64,000 nucleotides of DNA, taken from an uncultured Clostridia bacterium (GTDB lineage: Bacteria; Bacillota; Clostridia; Lachnospirales; Lachnospiraceae). This document shows positions 19,552 through 28,394 of this stretch, one piece after another. The position numbers and the translations under genes are program-made. Below the pieces are notes generated by a model. The model did no database searches. It was given only the letters and a program-made list of their open reading frames with translations, and had not been told where the DNA came from. The stretch spans positions 397,239 through 461,238 of the forward strand of contig CAOKDX010000001.1 in NCBI GenBank assembly GCA_948467395.1, written 5' to 3'. Every line of letters starts with the position of its first letter. Position 1 is the stretch's first letter.

Positions 19552-19646
19552 AAAAAAAGACTTAAAAAGTCTTTTTAAATCCTGCACCATGCAGGGTCAT
19601 AGGACGATACCGGATAAACCTTATTTGCACTCGTCTTGTTAATTCC
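19552..19646 (-). ncRNA. tracrRNA of the type II-A CRISPR system
   Basis: The RNA is read on the minus strand. Near its 5' end AATTAACAAGAC is the exact complement of repeat bases 9-20, and CAAAT pairs with the repeat's first five bases (GTTTG), leaving the usual bulge between the two helices. The nexus follows as AAATAAGGTTTATCCG, very close to the AAATAAGGCTAGTCCG of the Streptococcus pyogenes tracrRNA. Then come a CCTGCATGGTGCAGG hairpin and a terminator stem AAAGACTTTTTAAGTCTTT ending in T7. The promoter directly upstream fits a start near 19645. Predicted length is about 95 nt. Confidence 0.9.
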
Positions 19647-19651
19647 CTCTT

Positions 19652-19681
19652 ATCATAACACTAAATGGATTGGAATGTCAA
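19652..19681 (-). promoter_or_regulatory. tracrRNA promoter
   Basis: On the minus strand a TTGACA (19681-19676) and TATGAT (19657-19652) are separated by 18 bp. The implied start, around 19645, falls at the beginning of the anti-repeat. It points away from cas9, so tracrRNA and cas operon are divergent. Confidence 0.75.
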
Positions 19682-19730
19682 CATAAAAATAAAAACAAAA
19701 TGCTGCCAGGGCAGCGGAACGGAGGAAGAA

Positions 19731-22700
19731 ATGCGAAAATACTATTTGGGACTGGACATGGGGACGTCGTCGGTGGGATGGGCCGTGACAGATGAAAATT
19801 ACCGCCTGCTCCGGGCAAAGGGAAAGGATCTCTGGGGGATCAGGGAATTTGAAGAGGCGCAGACGGCGGTGGAGCGGCGCACTCACCGCATCAGCAGAAG
19901 GAGGCGCCAGCGTTCCCTTGTCCGCATCGGATTATTGAAAGAATATTTTCATGATGAGATTGCCGGAAAGGATCCGCTGTTCTTTCAGAGACTGGATAAC
20001 AGCAAGTACCATCTGGAGGATAAGGATGAACAGGTGAGGACCAGGAATGGGATCTTTCATGATCCCGATTATAAGGATGCGGATTATTATAAACAGTTTC
20101 CTACTATCTTTCATCTGAGAAAAGAACTGCTGAACAATCCTGCTCCCCATGACGTCAGACTGGTTTATCTGGCGCTGCTGAATATGTTTAAACACCGGGG
20201 GCACTTTCTAAACGCCAGCCTGTCCGGGGAGGGCAGCGCAAGAAAGATGGGAGAAGTATACAAACTGTTCCGTGACGCTGCGGCAGACGGGGCGGAGGTG
20301 AGTTTTCCGGAAGATATATCCGAGGATAAATTGGCGGAAATACTAGGCAGCAGAGATTTTTCCAGATCAAGGAAGGCGGAAGAACTTGCGGGGCTTTTCG
20401 GCGTGGAGAGGAAGGACAAGCAGAAGACAGCGTTTATCAAAGCCATCTGTGGTCTTAAGGTGAAGGCAGAATTGCTTTTTAATGATCTGGTACTCGAAGA
20501 GGATAAGAAAGTAGATATCTGTTTCTCAGACTTTGCATATGATGAGAAGCTGCCAGAGCTAATGGATGATCTTGGTGAGAACTTTTACAATATTGTAGAA
20601 CTTATGAAGGAGATGTATGATATCGGCCTGCTGGCAGGCATTATGAAGGGGCATACTTATCTTTCAGAGTCAAGGGTGCAGGAATTTGAAAAGCATAAAG
20701 AGGACCTCACCATCCTGAAAGCAGTCATGAAAAAATATAAGTCAAAGGAGGACTATGATTCCCTGTTTCGGTCAGAGGACAAGGGCTCGTATTCTGCCTA
20801 TGTGAATTCCTTCAACTCTGGCAGAAAAGTGCGGCGCAATATGAAAGACCGGAAACAGGAGGATTTTTATAAGACCCTAAAGAAGTATCTGAAGGATATG
20901 CCGGAGGATGATCCGGATGTGACATATATTCAGGGTGAAGTAGACAAGGAAACATTTCTTCCCAAACAATTGACGGCGTCCAATGGTGTCATACCCAATC
21001 AGGTCCATGCCAGAGAGATGAAAAAGATTCTGGAAAACGCCGAGGCATATCTGCCGTTTTTAAAGGAAAGGGATGAGTCCGGCTTAACTGTCTCGGAGCG
21101 GATCCAGCAGCTGTTTTCTTTTCAGATCCCTTATTATGTAGGCCCAACAGGCGAGAACAGCAAGACGGGCTGGATTGTCAGGAAAGAGCCGGGACAGATC
21201 CTGCCATGGAATATAGAGGATAAAGTGGATATGAAAAAGACCTCCGAGGAATTTGTATCCAGGCTGGTGCGGAAATGCTCCTATATCAACGATGAACGAG
21301 TACTTCCGAAAGCGTCCCTCCTCTATGAAAGCTTCTGTGTGTTAAACGAGATCAATAACATACGCATTCATGGTGAGAGGATCGAAGTTCCTCTGAAACA
21401 GGCTATTTATAATGAGTTATTTAAAAGTGGAAAAAGAGTGACAAGAAAGAAGCTCGTGAATTTCTTATGCAGCCAGGGCGTGATAGAGGATGAGACTCAG
21501 ATAAGCGGTATCGATATCACCATCAATAATTCTCTGTCCACTTACGGCAAATTCAGGGCAGTATTTGGGGAGCAGATCAATGAAGATGGCTGCCAGAAAA
21601 TGGTGGAAGATATCGTGTTCTGGTGTACAGTCTATGGCGATTCGAAGAAGTTTCTCCGGGAACAGATGGCAGAAAAGTACAGCGATAAGCTGAGTGATGC
21701 CCAGATCAAGAGAATACTAGGATTTAAATTCAACGACTGGGGAAAGCTCTCAAAGGAATTTTTGGAGCTTTCCGGATGCGATAAGACGACAGGAGAAGTT
21801 CGTTCCCTGATCCGTTCCTTGTGGGAGACGAATAACAACCTGATGGAACTCCTCAATGCCCCGGAATACACGTATAAAGAGGAACTGGCCAATCGGCAGG
21901 ATACTGCGTTGAAAACGTTGTCGGAGATGGAGGCGGAGGATCTGGACGACTACTATTTTTCTGCCCCGGTGAAAAGAATGGTCTGGCAGACGCTGCAGAT
22001 CATCCGGGAGCTGGAAAAAGTTCTTGGCGCGCCGCCGGAACGTGTATTTCTGGAGATGACCAGAAGCCCGCAGGAAAAGAAAGTGAGGACAATATCCCGC
22101 CGCCAGAAGTTCCTCGATCTCTATAAAAATATTAAAAGGGAACAGAGGGACTGGAAGGGCGAGATTGAGAAGGCGGATGAGGACGGCAGGCTCAGGAGTA
22201 AAAAGATGTATCTCTATTTTACCCAGAAAGGCCGCTGTATGTACACCGGTGAAGCCATTGAAATCGATCAGCTGTTCAATGATAATTTATACGATATCGA
22301 TCATATTTATCCAAGGCATTTTGTAAAGGACGATAATATCGACAACAATCTTGTCCTGGTAAAAAAAGCAGTCAATGCGCACAAGAGCGATACCTACCCG
22401 CTGGAGGATACGATTTATACAAGGCAGAAAAATGAGTGGAAGGAGCTGCGCCGCCTGAACCTGATCACAGAAGAGAAATACAAACGGCTCACTGGCAGGA
22501 ATCCCTTTACGGAAGAACAGAAGGCGGGATTTATCGCCAGACAGCTGGTGGAGACAAGCCAGGGAACCAAGGGAGTGGCAGACATAATAAAGCAGGTTCT
22601 GCCTGAGTCAAAAATAGTCTACTCCAAGGCCTCCAATGTTTCAGAATTCAGGCATCGCCGCAAAATTTACAAGAGCCGGAGCATAAATGAATTTCATCAT

Positions 22701-23786
22701 GCCCAGGACGCCTACCTGAATATTGTGGTGGGAAATGTATACGATACGAAATTTACCCAGAACCCGCTTAACTTTATAAGAAAGGAGTACACAAGGGATG
22801 CTGAAAAATATAACTACAACCTGAGCAGGATGTTTGACTGGGATGTGATCCGTGGAGACCGGATCGCATGGATCGCACAGAAGAAGGATGGACCTGCTGG
22901 CACCATTGCCACCGTAAAAGAGATGATCAGCCGGAATACACCACTGATGACCCGGCTGAGCTTTGAGGGGCATGGCGGAATCGCAAACGAGACTTTATAT
23001 GGGGCAAAAAAGGCAGAATCATCCCCGGATAATTACATACCATTTAAGGCATCGGATGTGAAGCTGCAGGATATAAAAAAATATGGCGGCTTTAGCAGTG
23101 CCGCAACTGCTTACTTCTTTCTTGTGGAGTATGAAGTAAAAGGGAAGAAGGTAAGGTCTTTGGAGACGGTGCCCATTTATATGAAACAGAAAATGGAAAC
23201 TGATCCGGATGCACTGCTGCGATATTGCTCTGAGGTTCTTGAACTGGAGAATCCGGACATTCGCCTGAAAAAGATTAAGCTGCAGTCACTAATAAAAAGA
23301 GATGGTTTTTTTGTACACATATCCGGAAAAACAGGAAAACAGGTTAGCTTACGAAATGCAGTAAATCTATGTCTGAGCCAGGAATGGACCGGATATGTGA
23401 AAAAACTGGATAAGTATGCAGAATTTTCTCAAGCTGACAGAGAACTGACCAAGGAGAAAAACGAAAGCTTGTATCAGGAACTGTTGGAAAAACATCAGAA
23501 AGGAATTTATGCCCGGCGCCCTAATCCTATGGGGGAAAAGCTGAAAAATGCCTGGAGCAAGTTTATAGAACTGGAATTAGAGGAACAGTGTGAAGTACTG
23601 GCACAAATTATTCAATTGTCATCAATAGGAGCTGCTGTATCTGCGGACTTAACACTTGTTGGAGAAGCATCTAAAAGTGGTACGATGAAAATTTCAAAGA
23701 CTATAAGTGGTGTAAACGAATTTATATTAATCAACCAATCGGTAACTGGACTTTTCGAAAGCCGCATCGATCTACTGACGGTATGA
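19731..23786 (+). CDS. cas9: CRISPR-associated endonuclease Cas9, type II-A
   Basis: 1351 residues, the RNA-guided DNA nuclease of the locus. RuvC-I is YYLGLDMGTSSVGWAV with Asp9. The Arg-rich bridge helix follows (RRTHRISRRRRQRS, about 58-72). RuvC-II has Glu775 in VFLEMTR. The HNH domain has YDIDHIYP with the catalytic His858 and downstream NNLVLVKK. RuvC-III is HHAQDAYLNIVVGN with His989 and Asp993. The C-terminal about 300 residues are the PAM-interacting region; PAM cannot be predicted here. Start ATG 19731 has GGAGG 5 nt upstream; an upstream in-frame ATG at 19665 lacks a site and adds residues not expected before RuvC-I. All nuclease residues are intact. Confidence 0.97.
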   Translation: MRKYYLGLDMGTSSVGWAVTDENYRLLRAKGKDLWGIREFEEAQTAVERRTHRISRRRRQRSLVRIGLLKEYFHDEIAGKDPLFFQRLDNSKYHLEDKDEQVRTRNGIFHDPDYKDADYYKQFPTIFHLRKELLNNPAPHDVRLVYLALLNMFKHRGHFLNASLSGEGSARKMGEVYKLFRDAAADGAEVSFPEDISEDKLAEILGSRDFSRSRKAEELAGLFGVERKDKQKTAFIKAICGLKVKAELLFNDLVLEEDKKVDICFSDFAYDEKLPELMDDLGENFYNIVELMKEMYDIGLLAGIMKGHTYLSESRVQEFEKHKEDLTILKAVMKKYKSKEDYDSLFRSEDKGSYSAYVNSFNSGRKVRRNMKDRKQEDFYKTLKKYLKDMPEDDPDVTYIQGEVDKETFLPKQLTASNGVIPNQVHAREMKKILENAEAYLPFLKERDESGLTVSERIQQLFSFQIPYYVGPTGENSKTGWIVRKEPGQILPWNIEDKVDMKKTSEEFVSRLVRKCSYINDERVLPKASLLYESFCVLNEINNIRIHGERIEVPLKQAIYNELFKSGKRVTRKKLVNFLCSQGVIEDETQISGIDITINNSLSTYGKFRAVFGEQINEDGCQKMVEDIVFWCTVYGDSKKFLREQMAEKYSDKLSDAQIKRILGFKFNDWGKLSKEFLELSGCDKTTGEVRSLIRSLWETNNNLMELLNAPEYTYKEELANRQDTALKTLSEMEAEDLDDYYFSAPVKRMVWQTLQIIRELEKVLGAPPERVFLEMTRSPQEKKVRTISRRQKFLDLYKNIKREQRDWKGEIEKADEDGRLRSKKMYLYFTQKGRCMYTGEAIEIDQLFNDNLYDIDHIYPRHFVKDDNIDNNLVLVKKAVNAHKSDTYPLEDTIYTRQKNEWKELRRLNLITEEKYKRLTGRNPFTEEQKAGFIARQLVETSQGTKGVADIIKQVLPESKIVYSKASNVSEFRHRRKIYKSRSINEFHHAQDAYLNIVVGNVYDTKFTQNPLNFIRKEYTRDAEKYNYNLSRMFDWDVIRGDRIAWIAQKKDGPAGTIATVKEMISRNTPLMTRLSFEGHGGIANETLYGAKKAESSPDNYIPFKASDVKLQDIKKYGGFSSAATAYFFLVEYEVKGKKVRSLETVPIYMKQKMETDPDALLRYCSEVLELENPDIRLKKIKLQSLIKRDGFFVHISGKTGKQVSLRNAVNLCLSQEWTGYVKKLDKYAEFSQADRELTKEKNESLYQELLEKHQKGIYARRPNPMGEKLKNAWSKFIELELEEQCEVLAQIIQLSSIGAAVSADLTLVGEASKSGTMKISKTISGVNEFILINQSVTGLFESRIDLLTV

Positions 23787-24655
23787 GTTGGAGGACGGTA
23801 GTAGTTTCCAGTAGTGCGAAGTTAGATTATCAGCTGGGCTTTCTGGTAATACGGAAACAGGATGTTGTTAAGATACACATTAGCGAGATATCGGTAGTGC
23901 TGATCGAGACAACGGCTGTTTCCCTGACTGCCGCACTGCTGAGTGAACTGATTAAAAAGAAAGTGAAAGTGATCTTCTGTGATGAGAAAAGAAACCCCTC
24001 CTCGGAATTAACACCGTATTATGGCTGTCATGATACCAGTATGAAGATACGCAGGCAGATGGAATGGACGGCAGACACCAAGGCAGCAGTATGGACAGAA
24101 ATTGTCAGTGATAAAATACGCAAACAGGCAGAACATCTAGCGGAATATGACAGGGATGCGGCAGATATGTTATTTCAGTATATTACGGAAATTCATTTTG
24201 GCGATGAGACGAACAGGGAAGGTCATGCGGCAAAAGTGTATTTTAATGCACTGTTCGGGATGGATTTTTCCAGAAGTGCAGAGAATAGCACAAATGCGGC
24301 ATTGAACTATGGGTATGGAATTATCTTATCTGCTTTTAACAGAGAGATTGTGGCAAATGGATATATCACACAGATTGGCCTGTTCCATGATAATATGTTT
24401 AATCAATTCAATCTTGGCTCGGATCTGATGGAGCCGTTTCGCCCGCTTGTGGATCAGGTGGTAAAGGAAATGAATCCAGTGAAATTTGAACATGAGGAAA
24501 AGGTGAGGATGCTGCAGGTTCTGCAGAAGGAAGTGACAATATCAGGAAGAAAGGAATTTGTCAACAATGCGATCAAAATATATTGTCGGAGCATATTTGA
24601 TGCCCTGAATGATAATGACACTTCGTTGATAAAGTTTTATAGAAATGAGCTATAG
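23783..24655 (+). CDS. cas1: CRISPR-associated integrase Cas1
   Basis: 290 residues, the catalytic subunit of the Cas1-Cas2 spacer integrase. The metal-binding triad is visible as Glu146 (NREGHAAK), His202 (LFHDN) and Glu217 (DLMEPFRP). The N-terminal beta domain and C-terminal helical domain have normal length for type II Cas1. Its ATG overlaps the cas9 stop (ATGA), so translation is coupled. The cas1 end overlaps the start of cas2. Confidence 0.95.
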   Translation: MSWRTVVVSSSAKLDYQLGFLVIRKQDVVKIHISEISVVLIETTAVSLTAALLSELIKKKVKVIFCDEKRNPSSELTPYYGCHDTSMKIRRQMEWTADTKAAVWTEIVSDKIRKQAEHLAEYDRDAADMLFQYITEIHFGDETNREGHAAKVYFNALFGMDFSRSAENSTNAALNYGYGIILSAFNREIVANGYITQIGLFHDNMFNQFNLGSDLMEPFRPLVDQVVKEMNPVKFEHEEKVRMLQVLQKEVTISGRKEFVNNAIKIYCRSIFDALNDNDTSLIKFYRNEL

Positions 24656-24965
24656 ATTTATGAGAGTCATAGTATTTTTTGATCTGCCGGTCACTACAGA
24701 AAAAAACAAGAGAGACTATCGGATTTTTCGCAAGTTTTTAGTTAAGTCGGGCTTTCTGATGATGCAGGAGTCTGTTTACTGCAAGCTGGCGCAGAATAGT
24801 ACGGTTGCGGATGGCCTGGTGGAAACAGTTAGAAAAAACAAACCTTCGGAGGGGCTGGTGCAGGTTCTTCGAGTGACAGAGAAACAGTATTCAAAGATGG
24901 AATTTATCGTAGGCCAGAACAACACATGTGTTCTGGACACAGATGAAAGGCTGGTTATTTTATGA
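24645..24965 (+). CDS. cas2: CRISPR-associated protein Cas2
   Basis: 106 residues with the ferredoxin-like Cas2 fold signature. [11 protein letters not shown] carries the conserved Asp (FFDLPV), and MMQESVYCK is the usual second strand. It forms the core dimer of the Cas1-Cas2 integrase. The start at 24645 overlaps cas1 by 11 bp; ATG 24660, which begins MRVIVFFD, is an equally likely start. The stop overlaps the csn2 ATG. Confidence 0.94.
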   Translation: MSYRFMRVIVFFDLPVTTEKNKRDYRIFRKFLVKSGFLMMQESVYCKLAQNSTVADGLVETVRKNKPSEGLVQVLRVTEKQYSKMEFIVGQNNTCVLDTDERLVIL

Positions 24966-25633
24966 AACTGATCCATACAGAATTCAATCTGGAAATGGAA
25001 TTAATGGAAAATCAGATTTCCGTATTGTCCATCGAGAACAAAAAAATATATACGGAAGTATTAAAGGATCTGTGGTATCAGACACAGGGGCAGGAGGGGC
25101 GGTTTATTCTTTCGGAAAAAGATAAGCAGTTAAAGATATCAAAAGAGATGGAATGTATTTTTAACCCATTTTCTTTGAATTGCAATGACAGAAAGATCTT
25201 AAACAAATTGTATCAGGAAATGAAAGAGCAGGCAGATTCTTATTGTCAGCAGGAAACTATAATGCTGAATACAGAGATCAATCGTTTTCTGGATGAATTG
25301 TTAATGCGGATGCCATATGCTTTGGATCATAATGCTGATTTTGATGTTTGTGGTTTATTAAAGCTCTATGCAGTGGAGGTTCAAAGCCAGGGAGAGACTC
25401 TTCTGCAGCGAATCACAGAGTATCTGTGTGCGATGTCGAAGATTGGCGGCATCGATAACTATATCTTTGTAGGCTTAAAACAATATTTGACCGAGGAAGA
25501 ATTGGAGAATTTGTATGAGTTCGTGTTATATGAAAAAATAAACCTAATACTTGTCGAGGCCGTCCATTCACCCGCAATTTCTGGTGAAAAGGGCTGGATT
25601 ATTGATAGGGATCTGTGTATAATAGATTTATAA
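24962..25633 (+). CDS. csn2: CRISPR-associated protein Csn2
   Basis: 223 residues, last gene of the cas operon. Csn2 forms a ring-shaped tetramer that slides on DNA ends and is needed for spacer acquisition in type II-A systems. The call rests on position, on length, and on the family-like pattern: an N-terminal beta-rich part ([27 protein letters not shown]), a helical middle, and a C-terminal segment [13 protein letters not shown] followed by [11 protein letters not shown]. Its presence makes the locus subtype II-A. ATG overlaps the cas2 stop. The 3' end may contain the array promoter (TATAAT at 25618-25623). Confidence 0.92.
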   Translation: MKLIHTEFNLEMELMENQISVLSIENKKIYTEVLKDLWYQTQGQEGRFILSEKDKQLKISKEMECIFNPFSLNCNDRKILNKLYQEMKEQADSYCQQETIMLNTEINRFLDELLMRMPYALDHNADFDVCGLLKLYAVEVQSQGETLLQRITEYLCAMSKIGGIDNYIFVGLKQYLTEEELENLYEFVLYEKINLILVEAVHSPAISGEKGWIIDRDLCIIDL

Positions 25634-25686
25634 AAATTAACTGCACTTTCGTAAAGTGAATGGCTCGGAGAAGATCTTAATTTGAG
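25634..25686 (+). promoter_or_regulatory. CRISPR leader with anchoring sequence
   Basis: The AT-rich leader lies between the csn2 stop and the first repeat. It ends in AATTTGAG right at the repeat junction. ATTTGAG is the leader-anchoring sequence known to direct new-spacer integration in streptococcal type II-A arrays. A perfect CACTTT-CGT-AAAGTG hairpin sits at 25644-25658. A TATAAT at 25618-25623, inside csn2, could drive the array. Confidence 0.75.
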
Positions 25687-26816
25687 GTTTGAGAGTCTTG
25701 TTAATTTAGAAGGGTGTAAAACTTCTTTCCGGCGTCCTTGTAGTATTCTTTGGTTTGAGAGTCTTGTTAATTTAGAAGGGTGTAAAACAAAGGGGGATGA
25801 TGTTGAACAGATCACCGAGTTTGAGAGTCTTGTTAATTTAGAAGGGTGTAAAACACCGCAAGACGGTTATCTGCAACTATCCTGGTTTGAGAGTCTTGTT
25901 AATTTAGAAGGGTGTAAAACCTTTATCTTGTTGAATGCATTGTTTGATCCGTTTGAGAGTCTTGTTAATTTAGAAGGGTGTAAAACAGTTCTCCCCTTCC
26001 GCCTTCGCTACAATTTGTTTGAGAGTCTTGTTAATTTAGAAGGGTGTAAAACTCTACTTGTCCTTCCCTCTTCATCCACCAAGTTTGAGAGTCTTGTTAA
26101 TTTAGAAGGGTGTAAAACTCTGGAGACGGCTCTTTTCCCTTTGCCTGGTTTGAGAGTCTTGTTAATTTAGAAGGGTGTAAAACTGACGAAATTGTTTTAT
26201 ATAACCAGCTGATGTTTGAGAGTCTTGTTAATTTAGAAGGGTGTAAAACCGAAGGAGGTGATACCGTGGCAAGCTCCAAGTTTGAGAGTCTTGTTAATTT
26301 AGAAGGGTGTAAAACCAGCCTTTTGTCCCCCAGATACACGATCCGGTTTGAGAGTCTTGTTAATTTAGAAGGGTGTAAAACAAGTGGTTGCGGGCTATAA
26401 TAGTAGTAGTCGTTTGAGAGTCTTGTTAATTTAGAAGGGTGTAAAACCACGGCATTCCACTTGTTAAAAGATTTAGGGTTTGAGAGTCTTGTTAATTTAG
26501 AAGGGTGTAAAACGCTTAACTCTTTCTTCTGACACGCCGCAGGTTTGAGAGTCTTGTTAATTTAGAAGGGTGTAAAACCCGGTGATTTATCTTGTGACAG
26601 ACATTCGTGTTTGAGAGTCTTGTTAATTTAGAAGGGTGTAAAACTTGAGGTCTTATTACCGTCGCCTCACACCAGTTTGAGAGTCTTGTTAATTTAGAAG
26701 GGTGTAAAACATTCATGCTGGCTGTCTGACATTTCGCATTGTTTGAGAGTCTTGTTAATTTAGAAGAGTGTAAAACCCCCAAATCCAAAAGAAGAAAAAC
26801 GCATGTTGTTTGAGAG
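25687..26816 (+). CRISPR. type II-A CRISPR array, 17 full repeats plus a terminal stub
   Basis: The 36-nt repeat begins GTTTGAGAGTC and ends GGGTGTAAAAC. Full repeats start at 25687, 25753, 25819, 25885, 25951, 26017, 26083, 26148, 26214, 26280, 26346, 26412, 26478, 26543, 26609, 26675 and 26741. Spacers are 30 nt, except two of 29 nt (after the repeats at 26083 and 26478). The first 16 repeats are identical by eye. The last, at 26741, has one G-to-A change (AGAGTG for AGGGTG), the usual decay at the leader-distal end. A final 31-nt spacer-like stretch is followed by only GTTTGAGAG at 26808-26816. Transcription is rightward, as shown by pairing with the tracrRNA. Confidence 0.98.
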
Positions 26817-26999
26817 GACATGGCCCGAGATTCGTTGACTTAAGTTATATATTTGAAAATATAGATGATTTTAGGACAGCAGATCGTTGGACATATTATT
26901 ATACGTTGACCTATAGGAGATTAAATCAAAAAAGAGATATCGTTTATATTTTGCAAAATGCTGCTTTCATAAAAGATTAACTATGGAGGATTAGATAAA
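26817..26999 (+). other. AT-rich segment after the array with an orphan C-terminal-like reading frame
   Basis: No complete gene is visible. One plus-strand frame stays open from the end of the array to a TAA at about 26980. It reads like a protein tail (IFENIDDFRTADRWTYYY, then LNQKRDIVYILQNAAF) but has no start codon with a ribosome site. It may be the remnant of a gene cut off by the array. The last 15 bases hold the GGAGGA site of the HicB-like gene. Confidence 0.3.
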
Positions 27000-27284
27000 A
27001 TGAAAAGAGTAGAGCACTATTTTTACCCAGCAGTGTTTACTTATGATGCCGGTCAGGAGATTGCTGTTGATTTTCCAGATCTCAGGTGCGCAACTAGTGG
27101 TGTAAATGATGAGGATGCTCTGTTGTCAGCCCGTGAGATTCTCCGATGTGTTTTAAAGGGATTAAAGGAAGATGGCGAAGAAATTCCCACACCAACTTCA
27201 CTGGTAGACATTCAGGTGGAATCTAATGAGTGTGCCGTGCTTGTTGATGTTTATATGTCGTCTAGCTTAACGGCGCTAAATTGA
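27000..27284 (+). CDS. HicB-like antitoxin-family protein (orphan)
   Basis: 94 residues with the HicB partial RNase H-like fold: YPAVFTYDAGQEIAVDFPDLRC, then a TSG..DEDALLSAREIL helix and the conserved DGEEIPTPT turn. HicB antitoxins neutralise HicA mRNA interferases. No HicA-like gene (short, with GSHH motif) is found on either side, and the protein lacks an obvious C-terminal DNA-binding domain. It may be a solitary HicB-like protein with another role. GGAGGA lies 9 nt before the ATG. It is the first gene after the CRISPR array and is followed 36 bp later by adenosine deaminase. Confidence 0.75.
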   Translation: MKRVEHYFYPAVFTYDAGQEIAVDFPDLRCATSGVNDEDALLSAREILRCVLKGLKEDGEEIPTPTSLVDIQVESNECAVLVDVYMSSSLTALN

Positions 27285-27320
27285 ACCTGCTGTTGAGCTA
27301 AGAATAGTGAGGTGCATGGT

Positions 27321-28316
27321 ATGATCGATCTGCATTTACATCTTGACGGATCTCTGGCACCGGAAGATGTTCTTACCTATGCCAGGGTGTCCGGGGTTCC
27401 CCTGCCCACGGATAAGGTGGAAGAACTCCGGGAGCTTTTGACGGTACAGCCAGAATGCCGAAACCTTGGGGAATATCTGGAAAAATTTGATCTTCCTCTC
27501 CGGGTGCTGCAGACAGAGGAAACACTGGAAATGTCTGTCTGCGGACTGGTGAAGCGGCTGGCGGCGCAGGGGCTTTGTTATGCGGAAATAAGGTTTGCCC
27601 CACAGCTTCACACGGAGAGAGGGCTTACCCAGAGAGAGGTTGTCCAGGCGGCAGTAAATGGTCTGGAGAAGGGTATGAAGGAGAGCGGGATGCCCTCCAA
27701 TCTGATTCTGTGCTGTATGCGGGGGAGCAGCAACGATGCAGCCAACAGGGAGACGGTGCGTGTGGCAGGCGAATTTCTGGGAAAAGGCGTATGTGCCATA
27801 GATCTAGCCGGAAATGAGGCGGCATTTCCCACCGGTGATTTTGAAGATCTTTTTCTGGAAGTGAGGCGGCGGGAGATCCCCTTTATTATTCACGCCGGTG
27901 AGGCGGCAGGGGCGGAAAGCATAAGAAGTGCCGTGAAATTTGGCGCGGTGCGGATCGGACATGGAATACACGCCATGGAAGATCCGGCCCTGATGGAGGA
28001 ACTGGCAGAGAAAAAAATCGTTCTGGAATTGTGTTTCTCCAGCAATCTCCAGACAAGGGCGGCGGATGTCCCGGAAGCCTACCCTCTCGTCCTATTTCAT
28101 GAGAGGGGACTGTGTATAACGGTAAATACGGATAACATGACAGTATCCGATACGACACTCAGGGAAGAGTACCGGCGACTGCAGAAATATTTTTCCCTGA
28201 GCAGAACAATAATGGAGAAACTGGCGCTCCATGCGGCAGAGGGGGCACTGATCCCGGAGCGGCAGAAAGAGATACTGAAAAAGAAGGTGGCAGAGGGCTT
28301 TGCCGGATGGCTGTAG
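27321..28316 (+). CDS. adenosine deaminase family protein
   Basis: 331 residues, an amidohydrolase that would convert adenosine (or a related purine) to inosine plus ammonia. Zinc ligands are His5 and His7 in DLHLHLDGS, the His of FIIHAGEA, and the late Asp in VNTDNMTVSDT. The substrate motif GHGIHAMED is intact. The NTDN form differs from the SLNTDDP of classical Add, so an alternative substrate such as another aminopurine or aminodeoxyfutalosine-type compound is possible. ATG 27321 is chosen because GTGAGGTG lies 6 nt upstream. Confidence 0.88.
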   Translation: MIDLHLHLDGSLAPEDVLTYARVSGVPLPTDKVEELRELLTVQPECRNLGEYLEKFDLPLRVLQTEETLEMSVCGLVKRLAAQGLCYAEIRFAPQLHTERGLTQREVVQAAVNGLEKGMKESGMPSNLILCCMRGSSNDAANRETVRVAGEFLGKGVCAIDLAGNEAAFPTGDFEDLFLEVRRREIPFIIHAGEAAGAESIRSAVKFGAVRIGHGIHAMEDPALMEELAEKKIVLELCFSSNLQTRAADVPEAYPLVLFHERGLCITVNTDNMTVSDTTLREEYRRLQKYFSLSRTIMEKLALHAAEGALIPERQKEILKKKVAEGFAGWL

Positions 28317-28330
28317 GAGACTTTTCTTCC

Positions 28331-28360
28331 TTGCATTTGTCATATGGTTGATGTTATAAT
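28331..28360 (+). promoter_or_regulatory. promoter for the chemotaxis receptor
   Basis: TTGCAT at 28331-28336 and a perfect TATAAT at 28355-28360 are spaced 18 bp, about 35 nt before the start codon. The elements fit a housekeeping promoter rather than a flagellar sigma factor. Confidence 0.65.
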
Positions 28361-28394
28361 AATTTTATTGATAATTTAGAGAAGGAGAGTCCAA

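Noticed and set aside
25723-26807. Self-targeting spacer within the window
   Set aside because: No spacer was seen to match elsewhere in these 64 kb by eye; a genome-wide search would be needed to exclude it.
25682-26821. Open frames through the array on both strands with repeated FESLVNLEGCKT or VLHPSKLTRLSN units
   Set aside because: They are translations of the 36-nt CRISPR repeat with spacers between; the 66-bp period is a multiple of three, which keeps the frame open artificially.
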